Positions 44,511-53,935 of a stretch of DNA of 64,000 nt are shown here, in pieces (positions within the stretch are counted from its first letter, which is position 1; each line of letters starts with the position of its first letter). The position numbers were made by a program, and so were the translations under genes. The notes below the pieces were generated by a model. That model did not search any database. It was not told the DNA's origin and saw only the letters and a program-made list of their open reading frames with translations. Source of the stretch: Gigantopelta aegis (lineage: Eukaryota > Mollusca > Gastropoda > Neomphalida > Peltospiridae); contig NC_054701.1 of assembly GCF_016097555.1 (NCBI RefSeq), positions 5,471,890 through 5,535,889 on the forward strand. The letters run 5' to 3'.

Positions 44511-46702
44511 CAGATTTAATTGCTTCCTTGTTAGAGAATAATTGCACGTATTCACTTCTAATGATGACTCACAACTTATTTACTGCTTCGTGAATGGGAT
44601 CTATAGATCTAAGATCAGCTACAAGTTGTCTCATGATACTTCATATATAATTTAATGTTAAATTCGTAGTTTAAATGTGGAGTAAGTTAATTTTGTATTG
44701 GATACCGTACAACACTTCATACCACACCACACAACACAATACTACTTGTTTAGTTATTTTCATTTGATGAAAATGATCTTAAATGCACACATTTGTGATT
44801 AAATGTTATTGGTGATGGTGATAAAGGATGCTTAGATAAAACATGTATTTGTCATTAGTTTCCTGCATGAAGGTGACTGAACGCATTGCCATGTTTGTTT
44901 CCGTTAATACGATTAAGTCAAAGTGTAAAGATACTATCCGCATATCTTATGCAGTGTGCGCATGCCTAGAACATTTCCCGGAAGCATAAAATCCAAACAC
45001 AGCGAATATACTACATTACCATAAATGGTTGCATGCACTACTAGTAGTAGTTTATGACCACACACAAAAAAACCGTTCTATTGTTAAAATATTTCAAAAT
45101 GTGCACAAAACATATTTTCTTCTCCAAAGTAGTCGTTTGTATATCTATAGGTAAAGTACCAACAGATGTTTAAAATGGTTGTACAGTTGTACAGTATACA
45201 TCCCAGTGTGTTCAGAATATTTTGACATGAGACTTTGTACAATTTAATTTTTGTTATCTATTAATATAATTTTCAGCAGCAATAAAAATGATTTCTAACT
45301 GCATATGTATGTGTGCATTGACAACCAATCCCTTAATAACCACACAATTCAGCAGAATCTCACATTTATTTATTTATCACTTTTCACGTAATTGTACATT
45401 CGGGTTTGCCCCACAATCACAGAACCATGACAACAGCATACGACGAATACAGCCTACTAATAACTGTGCGACAGTATATTAATCACCACGATAACCGATC
45501 AACATGCAAGGCCAACTCAAATACTTTACATGCCTTTCTGTTTTGTGGCTGGAAACAAAATAAGAAAGAAATACCTAATTAAACGTTGTTCTGAAGATCT
45601 TGTTGGAGACAATCTGCTATAGTGGCGATATATATCTTAATCATCGTTCTCATTGTTATCGTGAATATCGTTATAGTGATCATCGTCATCATCATCATCG
45701 TAATTATCATTACAATCGTAACTGTCACCATCATCATCATTATGTTCATAATCAGCAGTATCGTGTTATAGTAATATACATCATCACATTCATTATCATC
45801 ATATCCAAACATTTTACAATTTTTTATAGTTTGAAAATAAATAATTCATTATGATTTATTGAACTCCTGTAATACACAGGGTTTATTACACATATGATTA
45901 GTATTTATGACATAATTATATGTAATATACACTGTACGTTATATGCATAATTAATACCCCCAAACTACTCACTATACAGTAGATACAGTGACGCATGTAT
46001 GTAATACACACTGTACATTTTTCACACACAATATGCACTATACATTATACATTATACCCTGTTAATAATACACACTGTACATTACATACACGATTAATAC
46101 CCTGTAAATAATACATACTGTACACTTCAGAAATGATTAATATCCATGTAATATACACTAGTCATTTCATACATTATTAATAGTCATGTAACACACACTT
46201 TACATTGCATGCACATAATTATTAATACCCATGTAATACACACTATACATTACCTGTATTATTAATACCCATGTAATACACACCGTACATTACGTGCATT
46301 ATTAATATCATGTAATACACACTGTACATTACATGTATTATTAATACCCATGTACATTACATACATAATACCCATGTAATACACACTGTACATTACATAC
46401 ATAATACTCATATAATACACACTACATTACAAACATGAATGACATCATGTCGCTTACCCTGGGATGGGCCGATGATGTGCTGTCGTACACTTTGAGTTGA
46501 ATGCCGCGGTCGTTGAACAAGACGTCGGTGACGTAGACGAAGAGTCTTCTGTTTCCGAGCTCCGCCCTCAGCCTGATGACGCACCTATCACGTGACCCGG
46601 AGCCGGCGTTTTGAAATGGCGGATTTGCCCACACTTTGACAATGTCTAGGTCGGTAACAGTATAATCACCAGCATGGTCGCAGTCAGAGCTTTCCATGTT
46701 CA
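37031..46702 (-). CDS. Gene B: CUB-like membrane protein with giant Ser/Arg-rich tail (5' exon missing)
   Basis: The exons found are 46702-46458, 43071-42942, 42051-40810 and 37770-37031. Phases are 1-0-1-1, identical to gene A, and the sum plus one upstream base equals 786 codons including the stop. The ectodomain has two cysteines (SSDC, DRCVIRL) and CUB-like strands (RLFVYVTDVLFND, GIQLKVYD, YKFSIMVTT). It lacks the two later cysteines of gene A. The transmembrane helix is LTIGAIVGLAIGGGLIFLAL and onward, followed by KHRRKRLSK. The tail is about 600 residues, highly charged and probably disordered, with RRxS and RS blocks, repeated KYEDFEFPR and SPYxDNSxPRRH units, and YVYPNPAFEG. The signal-peptide exon, expected to end in phase 1, was not found upstream. 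The likely role is a surface receptor paralogous to gene A; the function is unknown. Confidence 0.75.
38560..38590. repeat. (TCTG)n microsatellite
   Basis: About seven units, with decayed copies (tccgtcagtcag) following, in intron 4 of gene B. Confidence 0.85.
39070..39286. mobile_element. 217-bp MITE with 16-bp perfect inverted ends
   Basis: cctatagtccgtccca at 39070-39085 is the reverse complement of tgggacggactatagg at 39271-39286. The TATA inside each end suggests a TA target duplication with TIR tagtccgtccca (mariner-like, inference). It sits in intron 4 of gene B. Confidence 0.8.
40810..42051 (-). CDS. Gene B exon 4 (transmembrane helix and first tail half)
   Basis: The acceptor is TTGTTGTTGCAG|GT, phase 1. 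The frame is open to a TAG at 40756-40754, so the 3' boundary is the weakest call in this gene. Three GT sites keep phase 1 (after 40810, 40777 and 40774), and TTG|GTGATC at 40810 looks best. If none is used, the protein ends at GQIPKR. It encodes the stalk, the TM helix, the basic anchor KHRRKRLSK and about 360 residues of Ser/Arg/Asp-rich tail. Confidence 0.7.
42875..42902. repeat. (TA)n microsatellite
   Basis: About 14 TA units in gene B intron 3, 40 bp from the donor of exon 3. Confidence 0.9.
42942..43071 (-). CDS. Gene B exon 3 (second half of CUB-like domain)
   Basis: The acceptor is TATATTTTAG|CAC and the donor GATCAAG|GTAGGA. Phase is 0 in and 1 out, 130 nt. It encodes HVLTSDDGPGMRWELK and ends ARTYKFSIMVTTDQ. 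It is the counterpart of gene A exon 3 but without its cysteine. Confidence 0.8.
43832..44055. mobile_element. TIR element with paired G-run and C-run
   Basis: catgggcgtacatagg (43832-43847) and cctatgtacgcccatg (44040-44055) are exact inverted copies. The interior has a run of about 14 G (43972-43985) and then about 35 C (44007-44041), which can pair or form quadruplex/i-motif structures. The duplicate aatgtcagatat at 43921-43946 is internal. It lies in intron 2 of gene B (the intron between 46458 and 43071). Confidence 0.8.
44434..44503. repeat. (TA)n microsatellite, about 35 units
   Basis: A pure TA array ending in cacagacag, in the gene B intron between 46458 and 43071. It can extrude a cruciform. 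Confidence 0.95.
45860..46430. repeat. Diverged about 36-40-bp repeat array next to gene B exon 2
   Basis: Variable units of the form catgtaatacacactgtac followed by attacatacattattaatac recur about 14 times with many indels. It is an older array than the others. It ends about 25 bp from the donor of exon 2 (46458). Confidence 0.8.
46458..46702 (-). CDS. Gene B exon 2 (first half of CUB-like domain)
   Basis: The acceptor is TTTTTCTCTGACAG|TG, an excellent tract, and the donor CCCAGG|GTAAGC. Phase is 1 in and 0 out, 245 nt. It matches gene A exon 2 in position and phase and encodes strands RCVIRLRAELGNRRLFVYV and GIQLKVYDSTSS. Where gene A has its third cysteine (YINDCDITL), gene B reads FNDRGIQLK. 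Confidence 0.8.
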
Positions 46703-46721
46703 CTGTCAGAGAAAAACAAAG

Positions 46722-47050
46722 GAAAGAAATGTTTTATTTAACGACGTACTCAACACATTTTATTTACGGTTATATGGCGTCAGACATATTATGGTTAAGG
46801 ACCATACAGATATTGAGAGAGGAAACCCGCTGTCGCCACTTCATGGACTACTCTTTTCGATTAGCAGCAAGGGATCTTTTATATGCACCATCCTACAGAC
46901 AGGGTAGTACATACCACGGCCTTTGATATACCAGTCGTGGTGCACTGGCTGGAACGAGAAATAGCGTAATGGGGCCACCGACGGGGATCGATCTCACACC
47001 GACCGCGCATCGAGCGAGCGTTGTACCACTGGGCTACGTCCCCCCTCCCC
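46722..47050 (-). mobile_element. Full SINE, reverse orientation, with tRNA-like head
   Basis: It runs from ggaaagaaatgttttattta through tatatggcgtcagacatat, cgctgtcgccacttcatgg, gcaagggatcttttatatg, gtacataccacggcctttg, cgagaaatagcgtaatggg, ggggatcgatctcacaccg (B box complement) and gcgagcgttgtaccactggg (A box complement) to ctacgtcccc. It starts only about 20 bp before the acceptor of gene B exon 2, so it directly abuts the branch point region. Confidence 0.9.
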
Positions 47051-47159
47051 CCAAACCCCCCCCCCCCCAAAAAAAAAACCCCAAAGGAAACAGTGTATCA
47101 CTTTAGGGCAGGATACGTTTTTAACTAACAGTTTGTAAGATGGAATGATTGTGACTGGC

Positions 47160-47285
47160 ACTGGGGGGTGGGGGGTGGGGGGTGGGGTGGCCTTTAGGGT
47201 GGTTCTGGCATTGACCACGAACCTCTGTTAAGTAACTACCAAAGTGTGTCTCTGTGTGTGTGTGGGGGGGGGGGGGGGGGTGTAT
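47160..47285. repeat. G-rich low-complexity tracts
   Basis: A ggggtgggg-type stretch (47164-47190) and a gtgtgtgtg + G18 run (47250-47281). Both could form quadruplexes. They follow a C-rich/A-rich junction at 47041-47085. Confidence 0.85.
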
Positions 47286-47814
47286 TTTAAACGAGGTAGA
47301 TGCATCATTAGGGTCAGTTTGAAGAATAAAAATGTTTTAGAAGTGGCCGCTTGAGCATGTTTTACTGAAGTACAATAATATAGGGAATCAATTAAAACAA
47401 ATACCTATAAACCAATTTCAGTTTGTACGACTGCACGTGCGATACTTCGCTATAATATTTATTTACTACAAATAACTATATATTAATCGATTCCATATAT
47501 AATTTATATATAATTAACTCAATAATATCAAAATTGTAACGTTCTGCCACTTGGTGTAAACGGTGGTCTCTCTAATAATATCACTAGTTGAGAAAGACTT
47601 AGATATTTTTGTTAAATGTTGGCTAAAACCTATATAAATACGGTACTAAACTCTCTATAGTGACTAAGTCATGGGTTTCCTCAAGTGTTGTTAACCAATT
47701 TCTCAAGCCCATTGCTGAAGAAACGGCATCAAAATGACCATATAAACAAAATTCTGTTCAATAAAAATCCCATATAAAGAAAGGATAATTTCTGTATTCA
47801 TTTCATTTCATTTC

Positions 47815-48020
47815 AACTTATTTTGGTGCTTATATCCATTTAAGGTTCAAGCACGCTGTCCTTGGCACACAACTCGGATATATGGATTAATTGTTAGTGG
47901 TTAGTGAGAAAAAAGAGAGGGTGTAATGGCCTTACACCTACTCATTGGGTCGTTAGAACTCGCTCTGGTGGGAGCCGATACCAGGCTGGGAACCCAGTAC
48001 CGACCAGCCTGTAATTTATG
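47815..48020 (-). mobile_element. tRNA-derived SINE, second family, reverse
   Basis: It shows ggtgcttatatccatttaag, caagcacgctgtccttgg, ggttagtgagaaa, cacctactcattgggtcgtt and gggaacccagtaccgaccag, and ends in the complement of the tRNA-like head. It is about the same length as the copy at 13439. Confidence 0.85.
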
Positions 48021-48496
48021 TAATAACACCCACGACATGTTTTGGAATTAATTAGTCACTGAGAATCATTCCTAAAAAAAACCCACCGCTATTTCATAGG
48101 TTATTCCTTTTAATGAAAAACAGCACACACTAGTGACTACGGCCGCCTGTATGTGCCATTCGCAATGGTTGGAACGGGAAATAACTGTAAGGGTCTACCC
48201 AGTGACCCGCTGTTATTTGTGTGGAAGCTGTTGAAGCTCTAAGTTGTTGCTCTAAATTATTGTATTGCTGATAAGCTAATAGCTTAAAGCAATAAAATAA
48301 CTGAATTGAAAGACTAGTAGTCGGTAACAGATTCATAAACTGGTGAGTCATTGCGTAAACGAAAGCACATTCACTTACAATATATCTTTATCTTCAAAGT
48401 GGGTCAACTCTTTAGCCACCGTGGAATGACAGCGAAACGTATTTGCTCTATATTTTGTAAACTTACACGTGTATAGAACGAACAAAAAAGACAAAA

Positions 48497-48770
48497 GAAT
48501 GTTTAAGGAAGGATGGAATGTTTTATTTAATGACGCACTACATATTAATTGCGATTATATGGCGTCCCACGCAATGGGCTACCCTTCCCGAGTAGCAGCA
48601 AGGGGTCGTTTATATACAGCATCCTACAGACAGGATAGTACATACCACAGCCTTTGTTACACCAGTTGTAGAGCACTGGCTGGAACAAGAACTAGCCCAC
48701 AGACGGGGATGGATCCTAGAGCCACCGCGCACCAGGCGAGCGTTATAGCACAGAGCCGCCCATTCAATAG
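48497..48770 (-). mobile_element. SINE, reverse, internally shortened
   Basis: It shows ggaaggatggaatgttttat, gattatatggcgtccca, atgggctacccttcccgag, cagacaggatagtacatacc, ggctggaacaagaactagcc, gatggatcctagagccacc and gcgagcgttatagcacagag. The central cgacagcgg segment is deleted. Confidence 0.85.
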
Positions 48771-48798
48771 TCCTTGGCCGGTACGTAGCTCATCGAGC

Positions 48799-48960
48799 GG
48801 CCAGATCTAGCTCAGTCGGTAGAGCGCTCGCCTGACGTGCTTGCGTCGTAGGATCGAACCACCTCAGTGGACCCATTCTCCGATTGGGGTTTTTCTCCGT
48901 TCCAATTAAAACCCCACGACTGGTATATCAAAGTATGTAGTATGTGCTGACTGACATGAC
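48799..48960 (+). mobile_element. tRNA-derived SINE, third family, 5' part
   Basis: It has a clear tRNA-like head: tagctcagtcggtagagcgc (A box) and ggatcgaacc (B box), then acctcagtggacccattctc and gattggggtttttctccgtt. It is a SINE promoter rather than a functional tRNA because the arms do not close and the body continues. It faces away from the reverse SINE ending 29 bp to its left. Confidence 0.8.
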
Positions 48961-49597
48961 ACATTGCTTAAATTTAAACCAAGATTAAGAATGTCTGCGT
49001 AGACCCGCGTTTGTAAATATGCCTATTTAAATGTCATTGCTCATGTATTTATACAAACCAAGAACATATTATACGTACATGTACATGGGTATATTTGCAT
49101 TCATAGTCAATAAATGATTGTTATTTTCGTTGCCTTAATAAATTCATAAAATTTAGACCAAGAAAATTAATACAACCTGCATGCACTTGGAAATTTAATA
49201 CATTGCATTCTTAATTAGGGAAAACAATAACACTTATTTCTTATCTATCGTGAAATCTATGACCACTAGATAAACTGACTGATGTCATGATGTCATGATC
49301 TGCAGTAATTGTTTACGTTTAATGGTGTTAACACCGTGGGTCTACTGCAGTACCGTTATCTACATGTTTACCTGTCAGGTAAATATTTGTTGAGTAACGA
49401 GGCGCGGCATATTAGTGTGTTTATCTCCACTCATATTGTACACGTGTCATGTACTCTTAACTATTTCTGTGCTGACGTTTTGATCTTTTCCTCATACTTT
49501 CTATCATATACTCGACACAATTAATTAAGGGACATTAGGTATTCTTGGCTTTTTTAAAAATAAGTTGTTTTTTTAAAGCAGATTCTTCCTTTGTAAT

Positions 49598-49822
49598 GCT
49601 AGGGTCAGACTACCAATTGTCAGCACAAAGTTGTCCAATTTTCTGCTGTCACGACTTCTACGACTGTCCAGTTGCTAGTCTGAGCGCTCTTACTACTCGA
49701 TTATCGTCGTATAACCTATTAGTTGTTAAACTGAGCGCACCCGTCGGGAGTTGGGAAAATTACAACGCAACCATCGAGTTGTCCAACTTCGCCGTAACAG
49801 TTGACAGTCTGAGCCTAATCTA
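49598..49822. mobile_element. MITE, second copy of the 36183 family
   Basis: The left agggtcagactaccaattgt ... aaagttgtccaa and right gagttgtccaacttc ... acagttgacagtctgagcc are inverted. The interior cgtcgggagttgggaaaatt matches the copy at 36183. It is about 80 bp longer than that copy because of an added centre. Confidence 0.8.
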
Positions 49823-49869
49823 GTACGAACAGACGTGGAACGAATCCTAGGCGAATGAGGTGCAATGGT

Positions 49870-50015
49870 CCTTAGGTTCATTCCACCTTGGTGGACACAA
49901 TGTTCGTTTACCCTCGTCCAAACCAGTGACCCAATTACCATGGTATGTGCTATCATGTCGGTGGAAAGCGAATGTAAAAGACCCCTTGTTGTTATTTGTT
50001 AAGAGTAGCCAGTGG
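49870..50015 (+). mobile_element. Decayed SINE fragment
   Basis: It shows ttccaccttggtggacac, ccagtgacccaattacc, ggtatgtgctatcatgtc, aagaccccttgttgttat and agagtagccagtgg in the usual order, with many substitutions. Confidence 0.65.
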
Positions 50016-50278
50016 GGGTGCATAATCTAAGAACACCTCTCTTGAATAGGTTCTGAGGTGATCGAGAGAAAGGGAAAAGCTTCTCGAATGAGACGACAGC
50101 TGTAAAAGATAAGATGTCGACCGAACCGTGTTCGCTGTAATAAATATGAGTATTATATCAATGTTAGAACAACCCGGCGATGGGAGGGAAGGATCAGCAT
50201 TAAAAATGTTTTCTCTTAGCTTGCATGCTATATTCACTAGAAACTTATTGCTCAATAATGAAATGCTGGGTACGATTT

Positions 50279-50395
50279 TTAAAGTCGCATACCAACTCAT
50301 GAAAATAACACTAAGTTTGGATAATGTACAAATCGGTAACACATCTGAACAAAGTTACAATAGAGTCTGAGACTTTGAAATGGGGAAATATCCTT

Positions 50396-50436
<41 letters not shown>

Positions 50437-50440
50437 CACA
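50279..50440. mobile_element. Truncated TTAA-family MITE continued by (CA)n
   Basis: ttaaagtcgcataccaactc, aataacactaagtttgg, gtaacacatctgaac, gtctgagactttgaaatgg match the left third of the element at 8497-8915. It stops at gaaatatcctttaa where a (CA)n run (50398-50440) starts, so the right end is lost. Confidence 0.75.
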
Positions 50441-50791
50441 AGACGGCAATAACCAATAGAATATAAGTATTTGTCTGATTTTACTTATTATGGATGGCTC
50501 TGATAGTGAACAATCTGCCGTAGTGTTTAAAAACTATTGTCAGAGTAGTGGAAACTGGTGCTATATATAGCAGTTGATTGTTGTAAACGTACTAACACAC
50601 TTGTAAGTCAGTCTAATCCATGTCCTAATTATACAGGATTGGTTATTAGTGCCATTGGACTAATTATAGTAAGTCATGCCAACTGACTAATTATATTGGG
50701 TAATTTGCTAGCTTACGTTCTTTTCAAAATAGATGTAGCCTACTGCTGTGTACATTATTATTAATATGAACTTACAGTATATTATTATACA

Positions 50792-50995
<204 letters not shown>

Positions 50996-51632
50996 ACGTA
51001 CAAACACGTGTATACAAACATAATTTAGTGTGAAACACATGTCTAAAATTGTTATTTGCGATGTTGGCGTTGTGTGCATGTAGCCATCTTTAATTTGAAA
51101 ACCTGGAGTTGTTAACTTAAAATTAAAACTTCACCAACACAGGATCCTTAAAGTCATTAAAGTATATTAAGAGTTCATCATGATCAAATCAAGCTATAAA
51201 AGTATATATTCTAACTTTCTTCTGTCTTTGTAGATGACTAATAGTGAACAACATGAACTTCGGGTAGGTCTGAGCCAAACAGCGTGTGCTCTCAGGTAAA
51301 TATATATATACAATAGAAAACTGTTTACTTTCACAAGGTAAGTATTTACTGTCGGTATTTAGTCACTGTGTTCATATCTTTTAGGAGAGAAAGTTGGGGG
51401 TTTTTTTTTCTTTGTTGCAGGTTTTAAGGATATATATTTTAACCAGTGAAGAGAGATTCCACATATAACACTGAATACTTAAGTTAAGCATATAGCTTTC
51501 AACTCAATAACAATATCGCGAACGATTTTAAATGTTTGATATCTGTATACGATGAATATAGCACGAAGAATATGCAGTATATGTACTGCAGCGTGCTAAC
51601 ACTTTTTATTCAGCCGGTGTTTGATATTTTTA

Positions 51633-51711
51633 TAGCCAGGTATTATTTATGCCTGGCTGAGCACGGGCAGCCTACATTCCAGCTTCGAGTGTTTGAAATC
51701 CACCGTGCTCA
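51633..51711. repeat. Two adjacent hairpins
   Basis: agccaggta ... tgcctggct (51633-51657) folds on itself. Directly after it, ctgagcacgg ... ccgtgctcag (about 51655-51711) forms a 10-bp stem. They might be the remnant of a short mobile element or a structured RNA; I do not recognise a family. Confidence 0.5.
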
Positions 51712-51777
51712 GTTACAAATACACCACTAGAGTGGCTTCGGGTCTTATCTTGTAACACAGGGCAGTGGGAATCAGGT

Positions 51778-52905
51778 TATAATAAATACACCCGTGTAGT
51801 GTGTGCGCGTGTGTGTGAGTTCACAAATACATCTATAGTATACATATAAACGGTTACTATATTATAATAAATACACCCGTGTAGTGTGTGCGCGTGTGTG
51901 TGTGTGAGTTCACAAATACATCTATATTATACATATAAACGCTTACTATATTATAATAAATACACCCGTGTAGTGTGTGCGCGTGTGTGTGTGTGAGTTC
52001 ACAAATACATCTATATTATACATATAAACGGTTACTATATTATAATAAATACACCCGTGTAGTGTGTGCGCGTGTGTGTGAGTTCACAAATACATCTATA
52101 TTATACATATAAACGGTTACTATATTATAATAAATACACCCGTGTAGTGTGTGCGCGTGTGTGTGAGTTCACAAATACATCTATAGTATACATATAAACG
52201 GTTACTATATTATAATAAATACACCCGTGTAGTGTGTGCGCGTGTGTGTGTGTGAGTTCACAAATACATCTATATTATACATATAAACGCTTACTATATT
52301 ATAATAAATACACCCGTGTAGTGTGTGCGCGTGTGTGTGAGTTCACAAATACATCTATATTATACATATAAACGCTTACTATATTATAATAAATACACCC
52401 GTGTAGTGTGTGCGCGTGTGTGTGAGTTCACAAATACATCTATAGTATACATATAAACGGTTACTATATTATAATAAATACACCCGTGTAGTGTGTGCGC
52501 GTGTGTGTGTGTGAGTTCACAAATACATCTATATTATACATATAAACGCTTACTATATTATAATAAATACACCCGTGTAGTGTGTGCGCGTGTGTGTGAG
52601 TTCACAAATACATCTATATTATACATATAAACGCTTACTATATTATAATAAATACACCCGTGTAGTGTGTGCGCGTGTGTGTGAGTTCACAAATACATCT
52701 ATATTATACATATAAACGCTTACTATATTATAATAAATACACCCGTGTAGTGTGTGCGCGTGTGTGTGAGTTCACAAATACATCTATATTATACATATAA
52801 ACGCTTACTATATTATAATAAATACACCCGTGTAGTGTGTGCGCGTGTGTGTGAGTTCACAAATACATCTATATTATACATATAAACGCTTACTATATTA
52901 TTTAT
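51778..52905. repeat. 85/89-bp minisatellite, about 13 copies
   Basis: The unit starts aataaatacacccgtgtagt and ends cttactatattat. Copies differ by an extra GTGT (gcgcgtgtgtgtgtgtgag against gcgcgtgtgtgtgag) and by single bases (tagtatac/tattatac; acggtt/acgctt). The variants occur in runs, which records the order of amplification. Confidence 0.95.
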
Positions 52906-53010
52906 TTACTCATGAATGTATTATCGAAGCCAGTAGGAATATGGGTGGAGTCACTGATGAGCCAGAAATGTACTTCTTACTTGGGGACTACAGACTTAAT
53001 TCTTCTAATA

Positions 53011-53013
53011 TAT

Positions 53014-53070
<57 letters not shown>
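53011..53070. repeat. (GATA)n microsatellite
   Basis: About 13 tetranucleotide units following tatatatagatag, then atagatatatc. Confidence 0.95.
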
Positions 53071-53072
<2 letters not shown>

Positions 53073-53298
53073 TAGATATATCAAATGTTTATTATTTTAT
53101 TTATTTATTAGTGAATAAATAAAAATAACTGTTAAAACAGCTGTGAAAAGTTCTCCCAAAACCACATCATCATGTCAGACGCTTCCTTCTCCGACCCCCC
53201 TCCGCCCTCCAGTTCAAATATTGTTCATTCTGACATGTTATCTTTTACCATTGACATATTCATGATACTGCACCTCCGGCGACCGCTCTGTCAGAGAC

Positions 53299-53622
53299 CT
53301 ACATCCCGTCCCGTGTGAATAAACCAAAAGGTGTAACTTTAAGCAATACCTTTGTCCAATACCTGTGTTCATTTATTCCGTGCAGTGAATCTGCTGTGGG
53401 GTCAACGTTTACATGTGCTGTGAATAGGCTATAGGGTTTAGAGGTACAGTGAATATAAGCGTGTCTTACAGACCGCAGACATTCGTCAAAGAGATTAGAA
53501 GAAGGAAAAACACCAGGTGATATGACGCGACCCGGAATCCCAACAACGAACACCACCTTCCTCGGACTCGCGTGTCTCCGCCAGTGTCTGTCGAGATCTG
53601 TACACAGACGTGTTACATCCAC
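53299..53622 (-). pseudogene. Possible SGNH/GDSL-type hydrolase fragment
   Basis: A 107-codon frame of even, non-repetitive composition. The segment KVVFVVGIPGR resembles a core beta strand, and the end DSLHGINEHRYWTKVL recalls the C-terminal Asp-x-x-His block of SGNH hydrolases followed by the usual helix. The GDSL nucleophile block is missing, the frame has no upstream partner, and no splice sites were confirmed. I read it as a fragment of a retrocopy, of a transposon-borne domain, or an isolated exon. The family call is inference only. Confidence 0.3.
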
Positions 53623-53935
53623 TTATTAAACCTTTTACACGTCTTACACTTACATCTACTGTTTACGTTTTAAAAACTAAATAAATATGTACATAATAGG
53701 CCTAGATCTACAACAACTTGTTCAGTAACATTCTCCATAGATGTAGATATAATGAAACATGGAATACGTCCTACAATAAGCTACACCATTTGGGCTTACT
53801 GCAAATTAAAGAGACATGCACGTAACTATATTATTCAAGGACATTTAGCATATGATACATATACCATAACCACATCAAGCGCAGTTTACACAGGCCTACG
53901 TTTACTGCATCTACTTGAAGGACATTCCACATACA

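Noticed and set aside
45579..45854. His/Tyr- and Met/Thr-rich frames near 45.7 kb
   Set aside because: Translation of ATC/CAT triplet-rich low-complexity sequence.
48130..48351. Hydrophobic minus-strand frame starting MTHQFMNLLPTT as the signal-peptide exon of gene B
   Set aside because: Its second half is SINE-like sequence and there is no convincing donor in phase 1.
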